From NCBI RefSeq assembly GCF_005508865.1, contig NZ_SCOM01000007.1:62001-126000 (forward strand): a DNA stretch of 64,000 nt, read 5' to 3'. Positions 17,039 through 25,863 of this stretch are shown here, one piece after another; within the stretch, counting starts at the first letter, position 1; each line of letters opens with the position of its first letter. The stretch comes from Pseudomonas sp. F(2018). GTDB taxonomy: Bacteria > Pseudomonadota > Gammaproteobacteria > Pseudomonadales > Pseudomonadaceae. Under the pieces are notes generated by a model. The model saw only the letters and a list, made by a program, of their open reading frames with translations, ran no database searches and had not been told where the DNA came from. Position numbers and translations under genes: made by a program.

Positions 17039-18559
17039 ATGCCCACAGACAAGCCCATACCGCGCAGCCTCGACGCCTGGCTCAAACAGCTGGACGAGGT
17101 GCGCCTGCCCATCGCCGCCCACCACCACGAGGCGGTGCGCCGCGCCCTGCAGGACAGCCGCAAGTCCCTGCGCGAGATCGCCGAGCAGATGCAGGACAGC
17201 CCGGCGATCGCCCTGGCGGTACTGCGCGAGACCAACCGCCATACCGGCAGCCTCGGCGAACCGGCCGAGAGCCTGGAGATGGCGCTCAACCGCCTCGGGC
17301 TGAAACGCGCTGAAACGCTTCTCGAGCAGATGCCGGTGCTGGACGAGGCGCAGATCCCTCTGCCCCTGCGCCAGTTGCAGCTGATCAGCCTGCACGCCGC
17401 GCAGCAGGCCAACGGCCTGTTCGCCGGGCGCCTGGCTCGCCTGTGGCAGGAAATCCACTGGGGCAGCCTGCTGTTTCTCGCACCGCTGTGGCCGCTGGTG
17501 GCCACCCACCCGCAGCTGTTCGAGGCCTGGGAGCGCCGCGTGCTCGGCCGCGGCGAGCCGCCCTGCAAGGTCGAACGCGAGCTGCTCGGCGTGTCGCTGC
17601 CGGCCCTGTGCCTGACCCTGGCCCGGCACTGGCGCATGCCGGAGTGGATCGTCCAGGGCTATCGCCTGCTGGTGGAAGACCGCCGCCTGCTGGTCAAGGC
17701 CCTGCACATCGCCCGCGACAACGAGCATCCGCTGCACCAGCAGCAGCTGCTCGACGAAGACACCAACCTGCGCCGCTGGCTGACCCAGCCAGCCAACAGC
17801 ATCCTGCTGGCCAACGGCCTGGCCGTCTCCAGCCACCACAACTGGGCGTGCGAGCATCACCTGCGCTGGCAGCGCCTGACCGGGCTGTACCTGCAGGTCG
17901 CCCTGCCGGAGATGCAGCAACTGGTTCACCAGCAGGCCGCACAGAGCGCCCGCCAGTACGAAACGCCTGACCTATGGCACCCGGCAGAGGCACTGCTATG
18001 GCCCTGGGATGCCTGCCGTCTGAAGGACCTGCAGGCCCCAGCCCCGGCGGTCAACCCGCAACTGGATTTGTGGAAACAGCACTGCGCCAAGCTCCTGGCC
18101 CAACCCTCGCCATTCGCCAACGTGCTGCAACTGACTGACAGCGCCTGCCAGGCCCTGCAGGCCAGCGGCATGCAGCGGGTGCTGATCCTGCTGGCCGACC
18201 GCACCCACAGCCGCCTGCAGGCCCAGCAGGTCGCCGGCTTGCCGGACGCGGCGGCGCAGCTACGCCTCGATCCGGCGCAGAGCCAGGTGCTGCGCCGCCT
18301 GCTGACCGAACCCGGCCAGCTGCGCCTGAGCCCGGCCAACCTGGCCCAGGTCTCCGCCCTGCTGCCGGGGACGCTCAAGGCCCTGTTCGATGGCGAGCAC
18401 CTGCTGCTGCGCTCGCTGGCCAGCAATGGCCGGGTGGTGATGCTGCTGGTGGCGGACCAGGGCGGCGGCGAGATCGGCGCCACGCCCCTGCAGGTGTTCG
18501 GCAAAACCGTGCAATGCATCGAGCGCGCCCTGGCCACCTTTGCCCGCCGCGGCACCTAG
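17039..18559 (+). CDS. HDOD-domain protein
   Basis: 506 residues. The first ~250 residues resemble an HDOD domain (the non-catalytic HD-related output domain), beginning LPIAAHHHEAVRRALQDSRKSLREIAEQMQDSP: an N-terminal helical set in which metal ligands are not conserved. The rest has no recognisable catalytic motif. HDOD proteins often act in signalling or motility; position next to motAB fits but proves nothing. No clear Shine-Dalgarno precedes the ATG. Confidence 0.7.
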   Translation: MPTDKPIPRSLDAWLKQLDEVRLPIAAHHHEAVRRALQDSRKSLREIAEQMQDSPAIALAVLRETNRHTGSLGEPAESLEMALNRLGLKRAETLLEQMPVLDEAQIPLPLRQLQLISLHAAQQANGLFAGRLARLWQEIHWGSLLFLAPLWPLVATHPQLFEAWERRVLGRGEPPCKVERELLGVSLPALCLTLARHWRMPEWIVQGYRLLVEDRRLLVKALHIARDNEHPLHQQQLLDEDTNLRRWLTQPANSILLANGLAVSSHHNWACEHHLRWQRLTGLYLQVALPEMQQLVHQQAAQSARQYETPDLWHPAEALLWPWDACRLKDLQAPAPAVNPQLDLWKQHCAKLLAQPSPFANVLQLTDSACQALQASGMQRVLILLADRTHSRLQAQQVAGLPDAAAQLRLDPAQSQVLRRLLTEPGQLRLSPANLAQVSALLPGTLKALFDGEHLLLRSLASNGRVVMLLVADQGGGEIGATPLQVFGKTVQCIERALATFARRGT

Positions 18560-18603
18560 CCTTTCCGCTACAATTCGCCCTTTCCCATTTCCGGAGGCTC
18601 CGC

Positions 18604-19419
18604 ATGTCCGCCTTCTCCGGCCTGCCGCTGGTGATCGAGCCGGCCGACCTGGCTACCCGCCTGCAGGCACCCGAGCTGATCCTGGTCGACCTGAGCCCGG
18701 CCGCCCGCTATGCCGAGGGGCACATACCCGGCGCCCGCTGGGTCGACAGCAAGCGCACCCAGCTGGGCCAGCCGCCGGCGCCCGGACTGCTGCCGGAGCA
18801 GGCGCAGCTGGAAGCCCTGTTCGGCGAACTGGGCCACCACGCCGACGCGCTTTACGTGGTGTACGACGACGAGGGCGGCGGCTGGGCCGGACGCTTCATC
18901 TGGCTGCTCGACGTGATCGGCCACGGTCGCTACCACTTCCTCAATGGCGGCCTGCAGGCCTGGCTGGGCGAGGGCCGCGAACTGAGCCAGACGACTCCGC
19001 CGGCCGCCATCGGCATTGCCAGCCTGACCCTGCATGACGGCCCCACCGCCAGCCGCGACTATCTGCAGAGCCGCCTGGGCGCAACCGATCTGGCGGTGTG
19101 GGACGCCCGCTCGCCAGCCGAATTCAGCGGAGAAAAGGTGCTCGCCGCACGCGGCGGCCACGTGCCCGGCGCGGTCAACTTCGAGTGGACCGCCGGCATG
19201 GACCCGCAGCGCGGCCTGCGTATCCGCGCCGACATGGCCGAGGTTCTGGAAGGTCTCGGCATCACCAAGGACAAGGAAGTGATCACCCATTGCCAGACCC
19301 ATCGCCGCTCCGGCTTCACCTATCTGGTGGCCAAGGCGCTGGGCTATCCGCGAGTCAAGGCCTACGCCGGCTCCTGGTCCGAATGGGGCAACCTGCCCGA
19401 CACCCCGATCGAACATTGA
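18604..19419 (+). CDS. rhdA: Thiosulfate sulfurtransferase (rhodanese) RhdA
   Basis: 271 residues, two rhodanese domains. The catalytic loop CQTHRRS has its cysteine at residue 230, the same size and number as Azotobacter RhdA, whose loop is CQTHHRS. It moves sulfane sulfur from thiosulfate to cyanide or other thiols. GGAGG precedes the start. It lies 14 bases upstream of psd, so the two are probably co-transcribed, as in P. aeruginosa. Confidence 0.93.
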   Translation: MSAFSGLPLVIEPADLATRLQAPELILVDLSPAARYAEGHIPGARWVDSKRTQLGQPPAPGLLPEQAQLEALFGELGHHADALYVVYDDEGGGWAGRFIWLLDVIGHGRYHFLNGGLQAWLGEGRELSQTTPPAAIGIASLTLHDGPTASRDYLQSRLGATDLAVWDARSPAEFSGEKVLAARGGHVPGAVNFEWTAGMDPQRGLRIRADMAEVLEGLGITKDKEVITHCQTHRRSGFTYLVAKALGYPRVKAYAGSWSEWGNLPDTPIEH

Positions 19420-19433
19420 TGCAAGGAATACCG

Positions 19434-20294
19434 ATGAAACAGCGCCTGTTTATCCTCAGCCAGTACCTGCTGCCGCACCACCTGCTGTCACGCCTGATCG
19501 GCTTCGCCGCCGAGTGCCGCGCCGTCTGGTTCAAGGATCGCCTGATCGGCTGGTTCGCCAAGCAGTACCAGGTGAACATGGCCGAGGCCCAGGTCGAGGA
19601 GCTGACCGCCTACGAACACTTCAACGCCTTCTTCACCCGTGCCCTGAAAGATGGCGCCCGCCCGTTGGACGAAACGCCCGGCGCCATCCTCTGCCCGGCC
19701 GACGGCGCAGTCAGCCAGCTCGGTCCGATCGAGCAAGGTCGCTGCTTCCAGGCCAAGGGCCACAGCTTCAGCGTGCAGGAACTACTCGGTGGCGATGCCG
19801 AGCGCGCCGCGCCGTTCATGGGTGGTGACTTCGCCACCGTCTACCTGTCGCCCAAGGACTACCACCGCGTGCACATGCCGCTGGCCGGCACGCTGAAGGA
19901 GATGGTCTACGTGCCGGGCCGCCTGTTCTCGGTCAACCAGACCACCGCGGAGAACGTGCCCGAGCTGTTCGCCCGCAACGAGCGCGTGGTGTGCCTGTTC
20001 GATACCGAGCGCGGCCCGATGGCCGTGGTACTGGTCGGCGCCATGATCGTCGCCAGCGTCGAGACGGTCTGGGCCGGCCTGGTGACTCCGCCCAAGCGCG
20101 AACTGAAGACCACCCGTTACGACGAGGCCGCCCGCGCGGCCATCGAGCTGAGCAAGGGCGGCGAACTGGGCCGCTTCAAACTGGGCTCCACCGCCATCGT
20201 GCTGTTCGGGCCGCAACAGGTGCAGTGGGCCGAAGGCGTGGTCGCCGGCAGCCCGGTACGCATGGGCCAGGCGCTGGCGCTGCCGCGCAACTGA
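19434..20294 (+). CDS. psd: Phosphatidylserine decarboxylase proenzyme
   Basis: 286 residues. Makes phosphatidylethanolamine at the inner membrane. Self-cleavage site LGST (about residue 250; the Ser becomes the pyruvoyl group) gives beta and alpha chains. The catalytic-triad regions PADGAV and KDYHRVHMP are present. AAGGA ribosome-binding site. Follows rhdA closely. Two short hairpins follow, without a T tract. Confidence 0.95.
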   Translation: MKQRLFILSQYLLPHHLLSRLIGFAAECRAVWFKDRLIGWFAKQYQVNMAEAQVEELTAYEHFNAFFTRALKDGARPLDETPGAILCPADGAVSQLGPIEQGRCFQAKGHSFSVQELLGGDAERAAPFMGGDFATVYLSPKDYHRVHMPLAGTLKEMVYVPGRLFSVNQTTAENVPELFARNERVVCLFDTERGPMAVVLVGAMIVASVETVWAGLVTPPKRELKTTRYDEAARAAIELSKGGELGRFKLGSTAIVLFGPQQVQWAEGVVAGSPVRMGQALALPRN

Positions 20295-20497
20295 GCCTTC
20301 TCGCCAGGCTTCTGCCAGGGAATCGGCGGCGGCCTCGGCGAAACGACTGAAGGAACATCCCGAGGAGCTCGGAGTCAGAATCGGCAAGACTCCGCAATTG
20401 TCCCGAGCAGGGCTGCGGCCCTGCCGCGATGCTGCTAGAGTTCCGAAAAACCCGGTGGCCAGGACGCCGCCCCGCCAGTTACGGACCTCTCCCTGGT
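20295..20497. other. Intergenic region psd/PilZ-like gene
   Basis: 203 bases with no convincing ORF. It contains two hairpins: arms CGGAGTC (20370-20376) and GACTCCG (20388-20394), and a compact GCAGGGC-TGCG-GCCCTGC (20407-20424). Either could end psd transcription or act in the leader of the next gene; no T tract follows. No strong promoter boxes recognised. Confidence 0.4.
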
Positions 20498-22315
20498 ATG
20501 GATAAACAGAGCCCTCACCTGCTCCTTCGCGTCCCTACTCCTGACAGACAGGGCCTGTCCTTCTGTGATGCCAACCCGCGCGAGCTGAAGCGCTGGATCG
20601 CCGCCCTGCCCAAGGCCAACATCGGCGAGACCGCGCGCCAGCTGTACCAGAGCCTGATCGAGCTGAACCAGCTGATCACGCCCAGCGACAACCGCCTGCA
20701 ACTGCTCGAACTGCTGCGCCCCGAGGTGTACTTCGTCACCAGCCATCTGGAGCGCCACTTCCTCAACCAGTCCATCGTGCTCGATGAGCGCCCGCGCAAG
20801 GTGGCCAACCTGTGCCAGGCCCTGCAGAACCACATGGCCATCGGCTACAAGCTGATCATCACCCAGGAGCTGCCGCGCTTCGCCAAGGAGCGCGCGCAAC
20901 TGCTGACCGTCGCTCTGCAGCGCGCAAGCCACGCCCTCTGCGGCCCGCTGATGCGCGCCAGCCAGTTGTATTGCCCGGTCCCCGAAGGCCTGTGGCTCGA
21001 GCTGCACCAGCTGTACCGCATCGCTCGCCTGCATGGTCTGCAGCAGGTGCAGGTGCGCGATAGCCTGGCTCGCAATGGCAAGAGCCTGAGCCAGGAACAG
21101 ATCTACCTCGGCGCTCTATTGCTAGGCTGCGCGCGCTGCAACCAGATGCGCCAGAGTGGCATCGCCCGCCTGGCCGAGGCCCTGGAAAGCTGGAGCTCGC
21201 TGGCCAGCCTGCACCGCGCCGATGATCCGAACAGCCTGTTCGCCATCGCCCCGCAACTGGATGGCCCGCCCCGTTACAAGTCGCTGTTCGGCGATGGCGA
21301 GCTGCACAACCTGCTGGGCCTCGATCCGCATGCGCTGGTCGATGCCCTCAAGGAGCATCTCCTGCTGCCGCCGGACAGCAGCGAGCCACGCCGCCTGCAG
21401 ATACCCGAAGGCATGCCGCCGGACCTACTGCAGCACCTGGCGTCGGCCTGGGGTGACATCGCCGAGCGCACCTTCCAGCGCAACCCGGGACGCGGCAGCC
21501 TGACCCTGTGCATCGGCATGTCGGCCGTGCACTTCAATCTGGCCGGCAAGCGCAGCTTCTCCGACGTACTGAAGCACGAGGAGGCGCCGCGCAGCGCTCA
21601 GTTCAAGGCCAACAAACTGGGCTCGGGCGGCGGCCCGGATGTCTGGGCAGTCGCCTTCGATGCCCAGCGCGAGAGCCAGTGGGAGCACGGCATCCCCATG
21701 GAGGAGATCCAGTACAAGTCCGCGCCCAAGGCCGGGGAGCAACCCGCCGAGGAAGTGGCGGACGCCTACCCCAGCTACGAATTGCCTATCGTCAATCACA
21801 GCCCGGGGGGGTATTGCCTGAGCTGGCCCAAGGAAGTCCCGGTGCAGCTGCAGGCCGGCGAATTGCTGGGCACCCAGGACGCTCCCGATCAGGGCTGGAG
21901 CGTGGCCGTGGTGCGCTGGATCCGCCAGGTACGCGGCGGCGGCACCCAGATGGGCATCGAACTGATTGCGCCCCATGCCCAGCCTTGCGGCGTGCAGCTG
22001 GTGCGCAAGAGCGAACAGAACAGCCAGTACCTGCGCGCCCTGCTGCTGCCGGAGATTCGCGTGATCTCGCGCCCGGCTACGCTGATCACACCCCGCCTGC
22101 CCTTCCAGGAGAGCAACAAGGTGGTGATCAACCACAACGGCGACGAGACCCGCGCCGTACTCAGTCGCAAGCAGACCAGCACCGGCAGTTTCAGTCAGTT
22201 CGAGTATCGCGCACTGAACGAGACCAAGGCCCCTTCCGGGACCTCCGTCACAGCAGCGAAGGAGCCTGGCAAGGGCGGAGATGAAGACTTTGACTCACTC
22301 TGGAAGTCGCTGTAG
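20498..22315 (+). CDS. PilZ-like protein encoded next to fimX
   Basis: 605 residues from MDKQSPHLLLRVPTPDRQG. The C-terminal part (about 460-560) has PilZ-fold-like strands (GWSVAVVRWIRQVRGGGTQMGIELIAP), whereas the long helical N-terminal half has no domain I recognise. The canonical RxxxR…DxSxxG c-di-GMP motif is not evident, so binding is uncertain. It lies 66 bases upstream of fimX, matching the gene I recall as PA4958, so a link to FimX/type IV pilus control is likely but inferred. A G7 run lies in codons for SPGGY (21805-21811). Confidence 0.65.
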   Translation: MDKQSPHLLLRVPTPDRQGLSFCDANPRELKRWIAALPKANIGETARQLYQSLIELNQLITPSDNRLQLLELLRPEVYFVTSHLERHFLNQSIVLDERPRKVANLCQALQNHMAIGYKLIITQELPRFAKERAQLLTVALQRASHALCGPLMRASQLYCPVPEGLWLELHQLYRIARLHGLQQVQVRDSLARNGKSLSQEQIYLGALLLGCARCNQMRQSGIARLAEALESWSSLASLHRADDPNSLFAIAPQLDGPPRYKSLFGDGELHNLLGLDPHALVDALKEHLLLPPDSSEPRRLQIPEGMPPDLLQHLASAWGDIAERTFQRNPGRGSLTLCIGMSAVHFNLAGKRSFSDVLKHEEAPRSAQFKANKLGSGGGPDVWAVAFDAQRESQWEHGIPMEEIQYKSAPKAGEQPAEEVADAYPSYELPIVNHSPGGYCLSWPKEVPVQLQAGELLGTQDAPDQGWSVAVVRWIRQVRGGGTQMGIELIAPHAQPCGVQLVRKSEQNSQYLRALLLPEIRVISRPATLITPRLPFQESNKVVINHNGDETRAVLSRKQTSTGSFSQFEYRALNETKAPSGTSVTAAKEPGKGGDEDFDSLWKSL

Positions 22316-22381
22316 ATTGCCGGAACAGACCATCCGTCGCCTTTTTGCGCCCGCTCTTCGGCGCCTGCCAAGCAAAACCCC

Positions 22382-24448
22382 ATGGCCATCGAAAAAAAAA
22401 CCATACGGCTGCTGATCCTCGAGGATTCGCAGAACGAGGCCGAGCGCCTGGTCAGCCTGTTCCGCAATGCCGGACGAGCCACCCGCGTTCACCGCGTCAC
22501 TTCCAGCGACAATCTGGCGGAAGCCCTGCAGCAGAGCTGGGATCTGCTGATCAGCGCGCCGACCAGCGACCACATCGACCCCAACGAAGCGATCACCGCC
22601 ATCCGCCGTCAGGCCAAGGACATTCCGGTGATCCAGCTGGTGGCCGGCAACGAGTCCGACGCCATCACCGAAGCCCTGATGCTCGGCGCCCAGGATGCCC
22701 TGCCGCAAGGCGATGACGAACGCCTGATCCTGGTGGCCAACCGCGAACTGGCCAACCTCGAGGAGCGCCGCGCCCGTCGTGCCGCCGAAGTGGCCCTGCG
22801 CGAAGCGGAGAAACGCTGTCAGCTGCTGCTGGACAGTTCGGTGGACGCCATCACCTACGTCCACGACGGCATGCACATCTATGCCAACCGTGCCTACCTC
22901 AAGCTGTTCGACTACGAAGACGCGGACGAGCTGGAAGGCATGCCGATGATCGACCTGATCGCCGGCGAGGATCAGACCCGCTTCAAGGACTTCCTGAAGA
23001 GCTACGCCAGCGGCGAGGGCAGCGCCGAACTCAGCTGCGGCGGGGTCAAGCCCGATGGCCAGCGCTTCGCGGCACGCATGTCGTTCTCTCCGGCCACCTA
23101 TGACGGCGAACCGTGCATCCAGGTGGTCATCCGCGCCGAAAACGACAATGCCGAACTGGAAGAGAAACTGCGCGAGATCAGCAGCCAGGACCTGGTGACC
23201 GGCCTGTTCAACCGCCCGTACTTCCTCGAACTGATGGACGGTGCCGCCCAGCGCGCAGTGACCGAGGGCCAGGTTGCCAGCCTGGCCTACATCCGCATCG
23301 ACCGCTACAGCGAAATCATCGGCGAAGTCGGTCTGGCCGGCATCGATCTGCTGCTGACCGACCTGGCCAATATGCTGCGCAACCATTTCGGCGAGACCAG
23401 CCAGCTGGCGCGTTTCGGCGACGACGTGTTCACCGCCCTGCTACCAGGCACCGCCCCCCAGCAGAGCCAAGAGCAGCTGGCCGGCCTGCTGAAGAAGGCC
23501 GAAGGCCATCTGTTCGACATCGCCGGACGCACCGTGCAGACCAGCCTGTCGATCGGCGTCGCCGGCCTCAGCGAGCAGACCAGCAAGGCTCAGGAAGTTG
23601 TCGACCGCGCCCATCGCTGTGCCGACGAGATCGAAGCCAACGGCATCAAGATTTACAACCCGGCCGACGAGCTGGCCGCCGCGGCCAGCCGTGGCAGCCT
23701 GGTGGCCATGGTGCAGCAGGCGCTGGATAACAACAGCTTCCGCCTGCTGTTCCAGCCGATCATCAGCCTGCGTGGCGACAGCGACGAGCATTACGAGGTG
23801 CTGCTGCGACTGCTCAGCCCGCAGGGCGAAGAAGTGCCGGCGGCGGACTTCCTCGCCGCAGCCAAGGACGCCGGCCTGGCCGAGAAGATCGACCGCTGGG
23901 TCGTGCTCAACTCGGTCAAGCTGCTGTCCGAGCACCGCAGCAAGGGCCACAACACCCGCCTGTTCGTGCACCTGTCGGCCAACAGCCTGCAGGACCAGAC
24001 CCTGCTGCCCTGGCTCAGCGTGGCGCTCAAGGCTGCACGGCTGCCGTCAGACTCGCTGGTGTTCCAGATCAGCGAACCGGACGCCGTGGCCTACCTCAAG
24101 CAGGCCAAGGCCCTCACCCAGGGCCTGGCCGAGTTGCATTGCAAGGTCGCCCTCGGCCAGTTCGGCTGCGCCATCAATCCGTTCAACACGCTCAAGCACC
24201 TCAGCGTGGACTTCGTGAAGGTCGACGGCTCCTTCTCCCAGGATCTGTCCAGCGCGGAGAACCAGGAGGCGCTGAAGACCCTGCTGGCCAGCCTGCATGC
24301 CCAGGCCAAGCTGACCATCGTGCCCTGTGTGGAGAGCGCCACCGTGTTGGCGACCCTCTGGCAAGCCGGAGTCAACTACATCCAGGGCCACTACCTGCAG
24401 GGCCCGAGCCAGTCGATGGATTACGACTTCTCCGCCGGCGACGAATGA
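22382..24448 (+). CDS. fimX: Type IV pilus regulator FimX (degenerate GGDEF-EAL)
   Basis: 688 residues: response-regulator-like domain (1-125) without a clear phosphoacceptor set, PAS domain (about 145-250), GGDEF-like domain with GDDVF in place of GGDEF (about 344), and EAL-like domain with EVLLRLL (about 475) instead of EAL. This is the known FimX architecture: it binds c-di-GMP through the inactive EAL domain and localises pilus assembly at one pole. Codons 4-7 form an unbroken run of nine A, unusual in this GC-rich sequence. Ends at a terminator shared with serB. Confidence 0.92.
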   Translation: MAIEKKTIRLLILEDSQNEAERLVSLFRNAGRATRVHRVTSSDNLAEALQQSWDLLISAPTSDHIDPNEAITAIRRQAKDIPVIQLVAGNESDAITEALMLGAQDALPQGDDERLILVANRELANLEERRARRAAEVALREAEKRCQLLLDSSVDAITYVHDGMHIYANRAYLKLFDYEDADELEGMPMIDLIAGEDQTRFKDFLKSYASGEGSAELSCGGVKPDGQRFAARMSFSPATYDGEPCIQVVIRAENDNAELEEKLREISSQDLVTGLFNRPYFLELMDGAAQRAVTEGQVASLAYIRIDRYSEIIGEVGLAGIDLLLTDLANMLRNHFGETSQLARFGDDVFTALLPGTAPQQSQEQLAGLLKKAEGHLFDIAGRTVQTSLSIGVAGLSEQTSKAQEVVDRAHRCADEIEANGIKIYNPADELAAAASRGSLVAMVQQALDNNSFRLLFQPIISLRGDSDEHYEVLLRLLSPQGEEVPAADFLAAAKDAGLAEKIDRWVVLNSVKLLSEHRSKGHNTRLFVHLSANSLQDQTLLPWLSVALKAARLPSDSLVFQISEPDAVAYLKQAKALTQGLAELHCKVALGQFGCAINPFNTLKHLSVDFVKVDGSFSQDLSSAENQEALKTLLASLHAQAKLTIVPCVESATVLATLWQAGVNYIQGHYLQGPSQSMDYDFSAGDE

Positions 24449-24461
24449 TCCCCGCCCCACA

Positions 24462-24489
24462 AAAAAGCCCCGCAATCGCGGGGCTTTTT
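24462..24489. terminator. Bidirectional terminator between fimX and serB
   Basis: AAAAAGCCCCGC and GCGGGGCTTTTT pair perfectly over 12 bases with a four-base loop; T-rich on both strands. Confidence 0.9.
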
Positions 24490-24502
24490 CATTGCCGTTC
24501 GT

Positions 24503-25717
24503 TCAGTCCTGACCGTCGCGATCACGGAAACCGAGCAGGTAGAGAATGCCGTCCAGGCCCAGGGTGGAGATCGCCTGCTTGGCCGACTGCTTGACCAGCG
24601 GCTTGGCGCGGAAGGCCACACCGAGGCCGGCCAGGCCGAGCATCGGCAGGTCATTGGCACCGTCGCCCACGGCGATGGTCTGCTCCAGGCGCAGGCCTTC
24701 CTTCTCGGCCAGCTCGCGCAGCAGATCAGCCTTGCGCTGGGCATCGACGATCGGCTCGATCGCCACGCCGGTGACCTTGCCATCGACGATCTGCAGCTCG
24801 TTGGCAAACACATAGTCGATGCCCAGCTTGGCCTGCAGCTGCTTGGCGAAATAGGTGAAGCCGCCCGAGAGGATGGCGGTCTTGTAGCCCAGACGCTTGA
24901 GCTCGGCGAACAGCACCTCGGCGCCCTCGGTCAGGCGCAGCGAGGCGCCAATCTCGGCCAGCACGGTTTCCGGCAGGCCCTGCAGCAGCGCCATGCGCTC
25001 CTTGAAGCTGGCGCGGAAATCCAGCTCGCCACGCATGGCGCGCTCGGTAATCTCGGACACCTTGTCGCCGACGCCATGAGCCTTGGCCAGCTCGTCGATG
25101 ACTTCCGCCTCGATCAGCGTGGAATCCATGTCGAACACCGCCAGGCGACGATTGCGGCGGAACACCGAGTCGCGCTGGAAGGCGATATCGACATCGAGCT
25201 CCTGGGCCACGCTGAGGAACTCGGCGCGCAGCGCGTCGACATCGGCCGGCTCGCCACGCACGGAGAACTCGATGCAGCCCTTGCCCTGGTCGGCCGGCAT
25301 GTCCAGCGGCATGCGCCCGGACAGGCGATCGATATGGTCGATGTTCAGGCCGTACTTGGCGGTGATCGAACTGACCCGCTGCAGCTGCTCGGCGGTGACT
25401 TTGCGGGTCAGCAGGGTAACGATGTAGCGGGTCTTGCCCTGGCCGCCGACCCACTGCTGATAGTCCGCCTCGGAGACGGGGGTGAAGCGCACCTGCTGGT
25501 CCAGCTTGTAGCCGGTGAACAGCACGTCCTTGAGCACCGAGGAGGCCTGCTCGGTATCCGGGATCTCGACCAGGATGCCGAACGACAGGGTGTCGTGGAT
25601 CACCGCCTGGCCGATATCGAGGATGTTCACCCCGCCCTGCGCCAGCACGCCGGTGATGGCCGCGGTCAGGCCCGGGCGATCTTCCCCGGTGATGTTGATC
25701 AGGACGATTTCGCGCAA
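24503..25717 (-). CDS. serB: Phosphoserine phosphatase SerB
   Basis: 404 residues from a TTG start (L/MREIVLINITGEDRPG), chosen because TGGAG lies 8 bases ahead and upstream in-frame residues are not SerB-like. Two N-terminal ACT domains are followed by a HAD phosphatase: FDMDSTLIEAEVIDELA (about 195), LSGGFTYF, and GDGANDLPML. Final step of serine synthesis. Divergent from the AhpA/Smp-like gene, a conserved pairing in gammaproteobacteria. Confidence 0.95.
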   Translation of the reverse strand: MREIVLINITGEDRPGLTAAITGVLAQGGVNILDIGQAVIHDTLSFGILVEIPDTEQASSVLKDVLFTGYKLDQQVRFTPVSEADYQQWVGGQGKTRYIVTLLTRKVTAEQLQRVSSITAKYGLNIDHIDRLSGRMPLDMPADQGKGCIEFSVRGEPADVDALRAEFLSVAQELDVDIAFQRDSVFRRNRRLAVFDMDSTLIEAEVIDELAKAHGVGDKVSEITERAMRGELDFRASFKERMALLQGLPETVLAEIGASLRLTEGAEVLFAELKRLGYKTAILSGGFTYFAKQLQAKLGIDYVFANELQIVDGKVTGVAIEPIVDAQRKADLLRELAEKEGLRLEQTIAVGDGANDLPMLGLAGLGVAFRAKPLVKQSAKQAISTLGLDGILYLLGFRDRDGQD

Positions 25718-25823
25718 GGCGCACACTCCAGCTTGCAAATGGGTCAGCGAAAAGGCGCACATTCTAACCCGTTTCGCCCGGCCCATGGCACGGGCGGCGC
25801 TTTGCCCGCCTGGGGGTGGTGGT

Positions 25824-25829
25824 TATACT
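25824..25829 (+). promoter_or_regulatory. Candidate -10 box for the AhpA/Smp-like gene
   Basis: TATACT within GGTTATACTGCGCG, 34 bases ahead of the GTG start. No good -35 was found at 16-18 bases upstream, so this is a weak call. The same 14 bases recur upstream of the FAD oxidoreductase at 29613. Confidence 0.35.
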
Positions 25830-25863
25830 GCGCGGCAATTCCAGTCGATAAGAGCCGCGCTCT

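Noticed and set aside
21805..21811. G7 run in the PilZ-like gene as a phase-variation tract
   Set aside because: Seven G in a GC-rich gene far from the start is not unusual enough; the A9 in fimX is the better candidate.
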